Origin: Bosea sp. 685 | Lineage (GTDB): Bacteria; Pseudomonadota; Alphaproteobacteria; Rhizobiales; Beijerinckiaceae | Length of the DNA stretch: 64,000 bases | NCBI RefSeq assembly: GCF_031884435.1 | Contig: NZ_CP134779.1 | Location: forward strand, 3,038,001 to 3,102,000 | Reading direction: 5' to 3' | Shown: positions 36,180 to 44,438 of the stretch, in pieces | How positions within the stretch are numbered: position 1 is the first letter of the stretch | Layout: the number at the start of each line of letters is the position of its first letter | The notes under the pieces: model-generated | The model's database searches: none | Seen by the model: only the letters and a program-made list of their open reading frames with translations | What the model was told of the DNA's origin: nothing | Program-made: the position numbers and the translations under genes

Positions 36180-37229
36180 TCAGCCCAGCGCCAGCAGGCC
36201 GCCGGTGACGATAACCAGGATGACGAGGCTCGTACCTGTGACAAGCACGAGGTGTCGCCAGCCGAGGCGAGCCATCGCCGCCATGGAGGTGCCGAGCCCA
36301 AGTGCCGCGATGGCGATCAGCAGACCCCAGCGCGAGACCTCGAGCAAGGCGTCGCGAATAGGCAGATAGATGCTCGCCAGTGCCGGCAGCGTCGTCAGCA
36401 GGCTGTTGAGCAGGCACAGGCCGAGGAAGACGATGGCGAAGACCGGGACCGGCACCTTCGCATGCTCGGTAGGCCCGCCCTCGCGCAGCATCCACCAGCC
36501 CACGGCCAGCACCGCCGGCAGGAGCATGAACACCCGGAACAGCTTGACGATGATCGCCGCATTGGCAGCCTCGTCGGAGACCGCCTGGCCCGCGCCGACG
36601 ACCTGGGCGACGTCATGGATCGTCGCGCCCAGCATGATGCCGGTCTGCATCGGCGAGAGATTGAGCCAGGCGCAGATCAAGGGATAGGCCAGCATCGCCA
36701 GGGTCGCGAAGGCGTTCATGGCGATGACGGTGAAGGCGACATCGGCCGCCTTGCCGCGGTAATCGGGCACCACGGTCGCGGTCGCGAGCGCAGCCGACGC
36801 CCCGCAGACAGCTGTCGCAACGCCGGCAAGCGCGCCGACCCCGGCTTCACGGCCGAGCCAGCGCGCCAGCAGGAAGCCGCAGATCACGGTCACGATCATC
36901 GAGGCGATGATGAGCAGCGCGGTCGAAAGCCCCAGCGCAATGATGTCGCCAAGCGCGACGCGCAGGCCCAGCAGCCCGATCGCCCAGCGCAGCAGCTTCT
37001 TGACGCAGAAGGTCATGCCCGGCTCAAAGCGGACGGTGCTGGCGAAGGGATGCAGCAGCATGCCGATCACCAGGGCGATCACGACGGCGGGGATGCCGAC
37101 ACGGCCACCGGCCGCAGCCTTGAGCAGCGGCTCGACCAGCACGGAGGCGACGGCGACGACGACCGAGAGCGCGATGCCGTCGAGAAGCGGGCGCCAGGCG
37201 CTCAGCGGTGAGGTTGTCGCAACGGGCAA
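36180..37229 (-). CDS. suyZ: Putative sulfate/sulfite exporter, YeiH family (SuyZ-like)
   Basis: 349-residue membrane protein with about ten helices in the YeiH/PSE family (formerly UPF0324): VIALVIGMLLHPFAS, LLRWAIGLLGLRVALGDI, CGASAALATATVV and GATIHDVAQVVGAGQAVSDE, the last being the family signature. In sulfolactate operons this family (SuyZ) is proposed to export the sulfur oxyanion released by SuyAB. It lies between suyB and slcC. The transported ion is not shown by sequence. Confidence 0.82.
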   Translation of the reverse strand: MPVATTSPLSAWRPLLDGIALSVVVAVASVLVEPLLKAAAGGRVGIPAVVIALVIGMLLHPFASTVRFEPGMTFCVKKLLRWAIGLLGLRVALGDIIALGLSTALLIIASMIVTVICGFLLARWLGREAGVGALAGVATAVCGASAALATATVVPDYRGKAADVAFTVIAMNAFATLAMLAYPLICAWLNLSPMQTGIMLGATIHDVAQVVGAGQAVSDEAANAAIIVKLFRVFMLLPAVLAVGWWMLREGGPTEHAKVPVPVFAIVFLGLCLLNSLLTTLPALASIYLPIRDALLEVSRWGLLIAIAALGLGTSMAAMARLGWRHLVLVTGTSLVILVIVTGGLLALG

Positions 37230-37349
37230 GAACGCGGCTCCGACTCGTCTGGTCGAGATGGCTTCGGCGAAATGGCTTCGGTAAATGATTTTAGCAAAAA
37301 CAGGGCCGAAGCGACGGCTCGCGTCGCCGCTGCGGCTGATAGCAGTAGC

Positions 37350-38630
37350 TCAGGCCGAGCGGTAGAGCTTGGTCATCGAGAATTCGCGATGCCCCAATGC
37401 CTCAGAGGCGGTCAGGCGGCCATTGGCGGTGCGCACGATGTTCTGGATCAGCGCATCGCCGGCCTGGGGAATGGTGAGGTCGCGGCGCAGGATGCCGGAG
37501 ACGTCGACGTCGATATGCTCGGGCATGGTGCGCATCGTCTTCGGGTTACCGGTGATCTTGATGACCGGGACGATCGGATTACCGATGACGTTGCCCTGCC
37601 CGGTCGGGAAGGTGTGCACGACATAGCCGCCCGCTGCCATCAACGTCACGCATTCAGCCGCGGCCGATGAGGTGTCCATGTAGTAGAGGCCCGGCCCCTT
37701 CGACGGCGCCTCGGCCGGCTGCAGGATGTCGATGTATCTGCACTCGCGGCCGATCTTCTCGAGATTGCCGAGCGCCTTCTCCTCGATCGTGGTCAGGCCG
37801 CCGGCAATATTGCCCTTGGTCGGCTGTGAATCCGAAAGGTCGTCGGTCTTGTGCGCCTCGATGACGTCGTCCTGATAGGCCTTCCACATCTTGTACCAGC
37901 GCTCGCCGACCTCGGGCGTCGCCGCGCGAGCCTTGCAGAGATGCTCGGCGCCGGTGATCTCTGAGGTTTCGCCGAAGACACCATGGATGCCGCGCGGGAT
38001 CCATTTGTCGTACATGTTGCCGACCGTCGGGCAGGAGGAGAGCCCTGTCGTCGTGTCGGACTCGCCGCATTTGGTCGAGACCCAGAGCTCCTCGATACCG
38101 CATTTCTCGCGCTGCAATTCGCTCGCCCATTGCACGAACTCCTTGGCGACATAGGAGGCCTTGGCGATGGTGGCGATGTCGCCATGGCCCTCGATGCCGA
38201 AGCCGACGACGGGCTTGCCGGTCTTGGCGATGCCGTCGACAACGCGCTTGGTCCAACCATCCTCGATGCCGATCACAACCACGGCAGCGACATTGGGGTT
38301 CGCGCCGGTGCCGATCAGGGTGCGGAAATGGATGTCGAGGTCCTCGCCGAACTGGAGCCGGCCATAGGCGTGCGGGATCGCCAGCGTGCCCTTGATGTTG
38401 TTGGCGACGGCCTCGCAGGCGGCGTTCGAGAGATCGTCGAGCGGCAGCAGCAGCACATGGTTGCGCACGCCGACGCGGCCATTCTCGCGACGCCAGCCCT
38501 GGAAGGCATCGAGGTTGCGACCGGTCGGACGCCGGAGCTGAGGGACCTTGAATTCGGGCGCCTCGATCTTGCGGCCCTTGATCCGGCCGAGCTTGCCCTT
38601 CACGAGATCGAAATTGGCGACGATCGACAT
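37350..38630 (-). CDS. suyB: (R)-sulfolactate sulfo-lyase subunit beta
   Basis: 426-residue UxaA/altronate-dehydratase family protein, the large subunit of the enzyme that splits (R)-3-sulfolactate into pyruvate and sulfite. It shows [60 protein letters not shown] (Cys-containing active region) and [20 protein letters not shown]. Separate small (SuyA, SAF domain) and large subunits, with slcC, comC and a YeiH protein beside them, point to sulfolactate rather than altronate. Fe dependence is known for the related dehydratases. Confidence 0.88.
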   Translation of the reverse strand: MSIVANFDLVKGKLGRIKGRKIEAPEFKVPQLRRPTGRNLDAFQGWRRENGRVGVRNHVLLLPLDDLSNAACEAVANNIKGTLAIPHAYGRLQFGEDLDIHFRTLIGTGANPNVAAVVVIGIEDGWTKRVVDGIAKTGKPVVGFGIEGHGDIATIAKASYVAKEFVQWASELQREKCGIEELWVSTKCGESDTTTGLSSCPTVGNMYDKWIPRGIHGVFGETSEITGAEHLCKARAATPEVGERWYKMWKAYQDDVIEAHKTDDLSDSQPTKGNIAGGLTTIEEKALGNLEKIGRECRYIDILQPAEAPSKGPGLYYMDTSSAAAECVTLMAAGGYVVHTFPTGQGNVIGNPIVPVIKITGNPKTMRTMPEHIDVDVSGILRRDLTIPQAGDALIQNIVRTANGRLTASEALGHREFSMTKLYRSA

Positions 38631-38740
38631 GACGTTTCCTCTATTCGTTGTGGGCTCGACCTTGCCGGGAGCCCTTTTTCAGATTCTTTTCAGGCGCCTG
38701 CGCCGGTTTCCTCAGCGAAGAATCTCACCAGCGTTTGGCC

Positions 38741-39028
38741 TCACCAGCGCTTGGTCTTGGCGTTGTGGACGTGCAGATGCTCGCCCCGCTTCACATCGGC
38801 GACGGCCTTGCCGATGTCCTGGCCGTATTTCCAGATCGTATCGCCCGCCTTGATGTCCTTGAGCGCGACCTTGTGGCCGATCGGGATGTCCATCTTGGCG
38901 GTCAGGCGAAAATCGGAATTGTCATGAGTGACGACGCCGAGCATGTCCGTGCCGGCCTTGAGGCCTTCGACGACGACGACGCCGACAGTGTCCTTCTTTT
39001 CATGGACCAGGAGATGGGGCTTGCTCAT
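38741..39028 (-). CDS. suyA: (R)-sulfolactate sulfo-lyase subunit alpha
   Basis: 95-residue SAF-domain protein, the small subunit of sulfolactate sulfo-lyase: PHLLVHEKKDTVGVVVVEGL, LTAKMDIPIGHKVALKDIKA and GDTIWKYGQDIGKAVADVKR. It is the first gene of the sulfolactate operon. CCGGAGGAGCC lies just upstream of the ATG. It lies 110 bases from suyB and is divergent from the GntR regulator. Confidence 0.88.
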   Translation of the reverse strand: MSKPHLLVHEKKDTVGVVVVEGLKAGTDMLGVVTHDNSDFRLTAKMDIPIGHKVALKDIKAGDTIWKYGQDIGKAVADVKRGEHLHVHNAKTKRW

Positions 39029-39095
39029 TCGGGGCTCCTCCGGGAGTGACGCCAGATCGGCCCGGAAAATCGGCGCTCGACCTGAATGATGCCGA

Positions 39096-39109
39096 GTCTT
39101 ATATAAGAC
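39096..39109. promoter_or_regulatory. Probable GntR/HutC operator of the sulfolactate locus
   Basis: Perfect 14-bp palindrome GTCTTATATAAGAC between suyA (start 39028) and the GntR gene (start 39112). It fits the general GT-N-TA-N-AC pattern of HutC-type GntR sites. The position, two bases before the regulator ATG and 67 bases before suyA, suits repression of both. Confidence 0.65.
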
Positions 39110-39111
39110 AT

Positions 39112-39873
39112 ATGAGTGTGCACAAGATGGAAAATCCCCGGCGCAGCGTCGCCGACACAGCCGAGCCGCTCGGCTTCCGGCCGCTCTACCGGCAGGTCAA
39201 GGCGATCTTCGTCAGGCGGCTCGTGGATGGCGTCTGGGCGCCGGGCGAAAGTCTGCCCAGCGAAGGCCAGCTCGCCACCGAGATCGGCGTCAGCCAGGGC
39301 ACGGTACGCAAGGCGCTCGACGAGCTCGCTGCCGAGAACCTGCTGGTGCGCCGCCAGGGCCGCGGCACCTTCGTCGCCGAGCATGACGAGCGGCGCATCC
39401 TGTTCCAGTTCTTCAAGCTGGTTCACGACGATGGCGAGCGCCGCTTTCCCGACAGCACCGTGCTGGGGGTGGAGGCCGGCAAGGCCGATGAAGCCGAATG
39501 CGCAGCGCTCGATCTCGACAGTGAAGCCGAAATCATCCGTATCCGCCGGCTGCGGTCACTCGATGCCGTCCCGATCATTCTGGAGACGCTAACCTTGCCG
39601 CAGCGCGTCTTTCCGGGACTGGAAGCGGGGCCGATCCCCAATAATCTCTACAGCCTGTTCGCCGCACGCTACGGCGTGACGATCGCCCATGCGCGGGAGC
39701 GCTTGAAGGCCGTGGCGCTCGACGCCGACGAGGCCAGCCTGCTCGCAGCCCCCGCCGGCACACCTGCCCTGCGGATCGACCGCATCGCCTTTTCGCTCGA
39801 TGGCTCGCCGGTCGAGCGACGCCTGAGCATCTGCCTGACCAAGGAGGCCCACTACCTGTCCGACCTGCGCTGA
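39112..39873 (+). CDS. GntR family regulator, HutC/UTRA type
   Basis: 253 residues with an N-terminal winged helix (LYRQVKAIFVRRLVDGVWAP, then GESLPSEGQLATEIGVSQGT and VRKALDEL) and a C-terminal UTRA ligand domain that senses small metabolites. Divergent from suyA with a palindrome between, it is the obvious candidate regulator of sulfolactate use; other described sulfolactate loci use different regulator families. The operator abuts the ATG and no ribosome site is visible, so the mRNA may be leaderless or start at ATG 39127. Confidence 0.88.
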   Translation: MSVHKMENPRRSVADTAEPLGFRPLYRQVKAIFVRRLVDGVWAPGESLPSEGQLATEIGVSQGTVRKALDELAAENLLVRRQGRGTFVAEHDERRILFQFFKLVHDDGERRFPDSTVLGVEAGKADEAECAALDLDSEAEIIRIRRLRSLDAVPIILETLTLPQRVFPGLEAGPIPNNLYSLFAARYGVTIAHARERLKAVALDADEASLLAAPAGTPALRIDRIAFSLDGSPVERRLSICLTKEAHYLSDLR

Positions 39874-39942
39874 CGCGCCAGGTCCGATCGCTCGCTTTCC
39901 CACCAAGCCGCCGCAGAGCGGTTTCAAAACCGGAGGAAATGG

Positions 39943-41148
39943 ATGCCAGCGAACACGATGAGACACCTAGATCACGTCGCATTCGGACGGAATCGTCCGA
40001 ATGCGAAAAACGTGACCGATTCTAATGGCTTAGAGCATTGCTCTTGCGAAAAATCGGTACCCACTTTTTCGCGCAATGCTCTGGAGCGTTTTCGAGCGAA
40101 GTGGATACCGGTTCGCGTGAAGAAAACGCGTCAAGACAAAGGGCTAGGGCCATTGAACGATCCAATTGGATCGAAAATTGCTCTAGCGCTCGGAGGCCTG
40201 CTGGCCCTCGGGCTTGCCATGCCGGCATGGGCGCAAAGCTTTCCCAGCAAGCCGATCGCCCTGATCGTACCCTTCGCCGCCGGGGGCCCCAGCGACGTCA
40301 TCGCCCGCCTGGTCGGCGACCATATGGGGCGCACGCTCGGTCAGCCGATCCTCGTCGAGAACGTCGCCGGCGCCGGCGGCACGGCTGGCGCGCGGCGCCT
40401 CGCCTCGGCGGAGCCCGATGGGCATACGCTGCTGATCCACCATCTCGCGCTTGCCGCGGCACCCGCGCTCTACGGCAATCTGAGCTATGATACACGCACG
40501 GCCTTCGCACCGGTCGGCCTGATCAATGCCGGGCCGATGGTGCTCGCAGGCAAGCTCGCCTTGCCGCCGGTCGATGCCAAGGCGTTCTTTCCCTATGCCA
40601 GGCTTCAGGCCGAGAAGCTGACGATCGCCCATGCCGGCATCGGCTCGAACGCGCATCTCTGCGCCGTGTTGCTGGGCCAGGCGCTTGGTGTGAAGTTCAC
40701 CCAGGTCGCCTATCGCGGCACTGGTCCTGCGATGAATGACCTCGTTTCCGGACAGGTCGATCTGCTCTGCGACCAGTCGACCACGGCCGTGCCGCAGATC
40801 CAGGGCGACAAGATCCGCGCCTATGCCGTGACCTCGCCCCAGCGCCTCGATGTCCTGCCCAATACGCCGACGGCGCGCGAGAGCGGCACCGACCTCGAGA
40901 TGACGATCTGGCACGGACTCTACGCCCCGAAAGGCACGCCCGCACCTGTGCTCGACAAGCTCAATGGCGCGCTCAGGGCAGCACTCAAGGATCCTACCCT
41001 GCTCGAGCGCTTCAAATCGGCCGGCACCCAGGTTTTCCCGGAGAGCGACTGGACCCGCGAGGCGCATGCGAAGCGCTTCAACGCGGAGATCACGAAATGG
41101 GCGGCCTCACTGCAAGCGGCCGGCATCTCGCCGCAGAATGTGAACTGA
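39943..41148 (+). CDS. Tripartite tricarboxylate transporter (Bug/TctC) solute receptor with repeat-encoded N-terminus
   Basis: Periplasmic binding protein of the Bug/TctC family: SFPSKPIALIVPFAAGGPSD, GQPILVENVAGAGGTAGARR and IRAYAVTSPQRLDVLPNTPT. A hydrophobic signal segment IALALGGLLALGLAMPAWAQ precedes. A strong GGAGG lies 6 bases before ATG 39943, but between this start and the signal segment a composite repeat (39966-40188) has been inserted without closing the frame, adding about 70 Arg/Lys/Asn-rich residues. A TTG at 40153 could be used instead. No TctA/TctB membrane genes accompany it. Next to the sulfolactate regulator, it may be a sulfolactate receptor (SlcH-like); that is inference. 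Confidence 0.75.
   Translation: MPANTMRHLDHVAFGRNRPNAKNVTDSNGLEHCSCEKSVPTFSRNALERFRAKWIPVRVKKTRQDKGLGPLNDPIGSKIALALGGLLALGLAMPAWAQSFPSKPIALIVPFAAGGPSDVIARLVGDHMGRTLGQPILVENVAGAGGTAGARRLASAEPDGHTLLIHHLALAAAPALYGNLSYDTRTAFAPVGLINAGPMVLAGKLALPPVDAKAFFPYARLQAEKLTIAHAGIGSNAHLCAVLLGQALGVKFTQVAYRGTGPAMNDLVSGQVDLLCDQSTTAVPQIQGDKIRAYAVTSPQRLDVLPNTPTARESGTDLEMTIWHGLYAPKGTPAPVLDKLNGALRAALKDPTLLERFKSAGTQVFPESDWTREAHAKRFNAEITKWAASLQAAGISPQNVN
39966..40188. repeat. Composite dispersed repeat, modules B + A + C, inside a coding frame
   Basis: Module B has arms CGCATTCGGA and TCCGAATGCG (39978-40005). Module A runs 40032-40082, ending in GCGCAATGCTCT. Module C starts GGAGCGTTTTCGAGCGAAGT at 40083 and ends GAAAATTGCTCTAG near 40188. 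All three lie within the 5' part of the Bug receptor reading frame. Confidence 0.8.
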
Positions 41149-41202
41149 GCGGATAGAACGCGCCGCTCGCCTCGATAGGCGGCGCGTGCTACCGGCCATG
41201 GC

Positions 41203-41727
41203 ATGTCAAGCAATGTCGTGCCGCTCGAAACCTTCCTGGACCTGCCCGACCATGCCCGATTGCTCGGGCTCGATCTCGGCACTAAGACGATCGGGCTCGC
41301 CTTGTCCGACGTCGAGCGGCAGATCGCGACGCCTCTGGAGACGATCCGCCGGGTCAAGTTCGGGCTCGATGCAGCGGCCCTGCTCAAGATCGCGCAGAGC
41401 CACGCCATCGCAGGGCTGATCATCGGCCTGCCGCTCAACATGGACGGCTCGGAAGGGCCGCGCGTTCAGTCGACGCGCGCCTTTGTGCGCAATCTGGCAC
41501 CGCTCACGCCGCTGCCGGTCGCCTATTGGGACGAGCGCATGTCGACCATGGCCGTCACCCGCACCTTGCTGTTCGCCGACGCCTCACGCGCCAAGCGGGC
41601 CGAGGTCGTCGACAAGATGGCTGCCGCTTACATCCTGCAAGGCGCGCTCGACCGGTTGATGCGCATGGAACCGGACGATGCCGGACATGACGACGCCGCG
41701 ACGGATGGAGCCGACGCGGCGCGTTAG
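41203..41727 (+). CDS. ruvX: RuvX/YqgF pre-16S rRNA nuclease (putative Holliday junction resolvase)
   Basis: 174-residue RNase H-fold protein of the YqgF family, needed for 16S rRNA 5' maturation in E. coli. It shows [17 protein letters not shown] (first catalytic Asp), [20 protein letters not shown] and the [13 protein letters not shown] motif. Its Asp/Ala-rich tail ends at a TAG that is the first base group of a dispersed repeat (TAGAGC...), so the natural end may have been altered. In many Rhizobiales this gene lies next to the pyrimidine/dprA block, as here. Confidence 0.93.
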   Translation: MSSNVVPLETFLDLPDHARLLGLDLGTKTIGLALSDVERQIATPLETIRRVKFGLDAAALLKIAQSHAIAGLIIGLPLNMDGSEGPRVQSTRAFVRNLAPLTPLPVAYWDERMSTMAVTRTLLFADASRAKRAEVVDKMAAAYILQGALDRLMRMEPDDAGHDDAATDGADAAR

Positions 41728-41800
41728 AGCATTTTCGAGCGAAGTGGACACCGGTTCCCTCGCGACAAACGCGAAGCGTTTGCGCGGAGAAAATGCGATA
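41724..41800. repeat. Dispersed repeat module C at the ruvX stop
   Basis: TTAGAGCATTTTCGAGCGAA, GTGGACACCGGTTCCCTCGC, with an inner hairpin CGCAAACGCTTCGCG-like (ACGCGAAGCGTTTGCG). It supplies the TAG stop codon of ruvX. Confidence 0.75.
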
Positions 41801-41805
41801 AAACA

Positions 41806-41830
41806 AGGCTTTAGACGGGCTAAAAAGCCT
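41806..41830 (-). terminator. Putative terminator of the Tyr/Arg-rich protein gene
   Basis: Stem AGGCTTT (41806-41812) / AAAGCCT (41824-41830), 11-base loop. On the minus strand it is followed by TGTTTTAT. It ends 4 bases after the stop codon at 41834. Confidence 0.5.
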
Positions 41831-41833
41831 GAT

Positions 41834-42214
41834 TCACTGCCCGAGGAGCCCGCGCTTGATCAGCTTCTTCTCGGCTTCGCGCTGGTTCTTGATCGCGCGC
41901 TTCTGGTCCTCAAGGCTCATGCCGGCGAGAGGATTGCTGTTGCCCCGGCCTGGACCGGGGCGGGCGCCGGGACCCTGATCAGAGCCGCGCCGGCCCTGAT
42001 CGTAGCCACCGCGATCATCGCGACGGTAACCATCGCGCCGGTCATAGCGGTCCCTACGCTCGTAGCCGTCCCTGCGCTCATAGCCGTTGCGCCGGTCATA
42101 ATCGGGATCGCGGTCATAGCCGCGATTATACTGGGCCGAGGCCGACCCGGCTCCGCCAATGGCGGACGCCACGAGGCCAAGGCAAAGCCATATCGCCTTG
42201 CGATCGTAAGACAT
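41834..42214 (-). CDS. Exported Tyr/Arg/Asp/Gly-rich low-complexity protein
   Basis: 126 residues. A signal peptide (IWLCLGLVASAIGGAGSASA) precedes a repeat region of the form NGYERRDGYERRDRYDRRDG (about residues 30-75), then a Pro/Gly linker. A conserved-looking basic helix ends it (MSLEDQKRAIKNQREAEKKL). Proteins like this occur in Rhizobiales with no known function; the charged Tyr repeats suggest a cell-envelope or matrix role. A terminator follows. It lies beside a second Tyr-rich exported protein. Confidence 0.7.
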   Translation of the reverse strand: MSYDRKAIWLCLGLVASAIGGAGSASAQYNRGYDRDPDYDRRNGYERRDGYERRDRYDRRDGYRRDDRGGYDQGRRGSDQGPGARPGPGRGNSNPLAGMSLEDQKRAIKNQREAEKKLIKRGLLGQ

Positions 42215-42274
42215 CGAATTCCCCCAGTCATGTCGTCAGGCCCGGCCTTTCCAGCCGGGCCCGCATTTTGTGTG

Positions 42275-42754
42275 TCAACGACCGCCGCGAGCCGGATCGA
42301 CCGTTCCGTTACGGGAGCGATAGCGTGAGTCGTAGCCACCTTGATAGTACTGGTAGCGCGGGGCGTAGACCGGCGCCTCATAGACAGGTTCCGGCTCGTA
42401 ATAGACCGGGCGGCGCGGGGCATAATAGCTGTAGCCCTCATCATAGCCGTCATAGGGATCGGCATAGGCCGGGCGGCTCGAGGCGATTGCCGCCGCGCCG
42501 AGGATGCCGAGGCCAACCGCACCAGCGACGGCCGCACCGCGCCCGCCATGCCAACCGCGACGATAGCCGCGATAATAGCTGTACTCGGCAGGAGCCGCGT
42601 CGAGCCTCTGCGCATCGACCCGCAGTCGGGCCTCGCTTGCGAAGGCAGGTGTCACGAGGGATGGCGTCACGAGCCCCGCGCCTGCGATAGCCGCAGCCGT
42701 CACGCCCGCCATGAAAGTCTTGCCCGCAATGAAAACAGTCCTCTTGGAAGCCAT
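42275..42754 (-). CDS. Exported Tyr-rich protein with glycine-alanine membrane segment
   Basis: 159 residues from ATG 42754, which has AGGAG 8 bases upstream. A long signal sequence (to about residue 40, PAFASEARL) is followed by GRGAAVAGAVGLGILGAAAI, a Gly/Ala-rich hydrophobic segment. A Tyr/Pro-rich tail then begins at about residue 95 (YYAPRRPVYYEPEPVYEAPV). This layout is common in Hyphomicrobiales BA14K-like envelope proteins, though I cannot place it in a family with certainty. It is upstream of and on the same strand as the other Tyr-rich protein. Confidence 0.7.
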   Translation of the reverse strand: MASKRTVFIAGKTFMAGVTAAAIAGAGLVTPSLVTPAFASEARLRVDAQRLDAAPAEYSYYRGYRRGWHGGRGAAVAGAVGLGILGAAAIASSRPAYADPYDGYDEGYSYYAPRRPVYYEPEPVYEAPVYAPRYQYYQGGYDSRYRSRNGTVDPARGGR

Positions 42755-43022
42755 GATGGTATCTCCTGAGGTGGTCAGCAGCAGCATCCACAAGATGCCT
42801 GCGCCGGCTTGAACACGGCCTGAACCAATCGCGGCAGTATTGCGGCGACAGCAGGCCGCCCATTCCTCTGCGCCCTTGTCCGGGCCTCATCGCCATGACA
42901 GGAGAATGGCCCGCCTCGACGATGCTCTCGGTCTCAACAACGAGCGTCTCGGCCGCTTGTTCCGATTCCGGGCGCCGCCAGCCCGCCGCGACCGGCAGCC
43001 ATCACCTGGATGCGCCCGCGAC

Positions 43023-43946
43023 ATGAGCCCGATGATCAACAGCCTCGTCGCCGTCTTCCTGGTGATCGCAACGGGCTGGGGCCTCAAGACTGCGGGCTTC
43101 GTCACGGCGGCGCATTGGAGCGGCGTCGAGCGCCTGACCTATCAGGTGCTGTTTCCCGCGGTCGTGATCCATACCCTGGCTGTCGCCGATCTGAGCCGCC
43201 TGCCTGTGCTGGCAATGGGCCTGAGCCTGATCCTGACCATACTCTGCGTCGCCGCGGCCCTTCTGTTGAGCCGCCCCCTGCTGCGGCGCCTCGGGATCGA
43301 GGGTCCGGCCTTTACCTCGATCTTCCAGGGCTCGGTGCGTTGGAACACCTTTGTGGGCCTGGCGCTTGCCTCGGGGCTCCTGGGCCGCGACGGCGCGACG
43401 ATGATGGCCATCGCGGTGGCGGCTATGATCCCGCTGCTGAACGTGATGTGCGTGATCGTGCTGGCGCGCTACGCCAACGGGCAACCGATGAGCGCGGCTG
43501 CGACAGTGCGCTCGGTCGCGCTCAACCCCTTTATCTGGTCGTCGGCTCTCGGGCTGATCCTCAACCAGCTGCAGTGGCTGCTCCCGGTCGCGGTCGCGAC
43601 CTATGTCGACATTCTGGGCCGCGCCGCGCTCGGCATCGGGCTGCTGGTGGTAGGGGCCGGGCTCGATCTGGGCCGCCTCGCCAGGCCCCGGCTCGCTCAT
43701 GGCCTGGCCATCGCGCTCAAGCTCGTCGTCATGCCGGTGCTGGCCTGGACGCTCGCCCGGCAGCTTGGCGTCTCCGGGCCTGCCCTGACGATGACGGTGG
43801 TCGCCGCCGCCGTCCCTACCGCCACGGCCGCCTATTTCCTGGCGCGCGACCTCGGTGGCGACGCGCCGCTGATGGCCGAGATCACGACGATGCAGACCTT
43901 GCTCGCGCTCGGCACCTTGCCGCTGGCGGTGCTCGTCCTCACCTGA
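43023..43946 (+). CDS. AEC (auxin efflux carrier) family transporter
   Basis: 307-residue secondary transporter of the AEC/bile-acid-exporter fold with about ten helices in two inverted halves: INSLVAVFLVIATGWGLKTA, FTSIFQGSVRWNTFVGLALA, NPFIWSSALGLILNQLQWLL and AAAVPTATAAYFLARDLGGD (the conserved broken helix). Bacterial members carry dicarboxylates or similar anions. ATG 43023 is chosen because the membrane part begins at once; the open frame upstream is not membrane-like. It stands alone, with no substrate clue. Confidence 0.87.
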   Translation: MSPMINSLVAVFLVIATGWGLKTAGFVTAAHWSGVERLTYQVLFPAVVIHTLAVADLSRLPVLAMGLSLILTILCVAAALLLSRPLLRRLGIEGPAFTSIFQGSVRWNTFVGLALASGLLGRDGATMMAIAVAAMIPLLNVMCVIVLARYANGQPMSAAATVRSVALNPFIWSSALGLILNQLQWLLPVAVATYVDILGRAALGIGLLVVGAGLDLGRLARPRLAHGLAIALKLVVMPVLAWTLARQLGVSGPALTMTVVAAAVPTATAAYFLARDLGGDAPLMAEITTMQTLLALGTLPLAVLVLT

Positions 43947-44080
43947 GCGGTCTCTACCATGTTCAGGACAGGCAGATCCAATTTTACACGCATTGATTGT
44001 GCTTTCATAAGACCACGCGGATATGGATGAGATCCAGATGTCGCGCGACATCGCGCGCATGATCACGGGAGTTCGGCCCC

Positions 44081-44350
44081 ATGATACCGCGAGGACGAAT
44101 TACCTTTCCACGCTCCGGCAGCGCCGTGCACGGCGGCGCTCGCTCCGCCTCGCCCGTCGCGATGCTCGCCGACGGGCCACAGCTCTCCGAATTGCAGCAG
44201 GCGACCGTGCTCTACATCGAGCGCATGAGCGCGGAGCTGCTCCGGATGGCTAAATCCACCGAGATGGAGACCCTCGCCTATTTCCTGGACATGGCGAGGC
44301 TCGAGGCCTCCATCCAGCTCAAGCGCGAGACCGGCGCGACCCTGATGTGA
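44081..44350 (+). CDS. Small helical protein, paralogue of the next gene
   Basis: About 89 residues from ATG 44081 (GGGAG ten bases upstream). The disordered Arg-rich start is followed by one predicted helical hairpin: LYIERMSAELLRMAKSTEME, then TLAYFLDMARLEASIQ. Over 49 aligned residues it shares 19 identities with the protein at 44439 (YIE, EL, MA, YFL, R-EAS-Q), so the two are tandem paralogues. I do not recognise a named family. There is no signal peptide, so it is probably cytoplasmic, possibly dimeric. Confidence 0.7.
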   Translation: MIPRGRITFPRSGSAVHGGARSASPVAMLADGPQLSELQQATVLYIERMSAELLRMAKSTEMETLAYFLDMARLEASIQLKRETGATLM

Positions 44351-44438
44351 ACCGGCAAGGAACAGGGCCAACCCAGGTCAATCTTTGTTAAACTATAGGT
44401 TGCAATCTTATATAATTGCACCCAATGGAGGCATAGAC

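Noticed and set aside
34197..38630. Possible altronate/galactarate degradation operon
   Set aside because: The large and small dehydratase-family subunits are separate, and neighbours are two sulfolactate-type dehydrogenases and a YeiH exporter, with no uronate genes.
43023..44080. Minus-strand 354-residue frame opposite the AEC transporter
   Set aside because: The plus strand encodes a coherent ten-helix membrane protein; the opposite frame is charged, low-complexity shadow.
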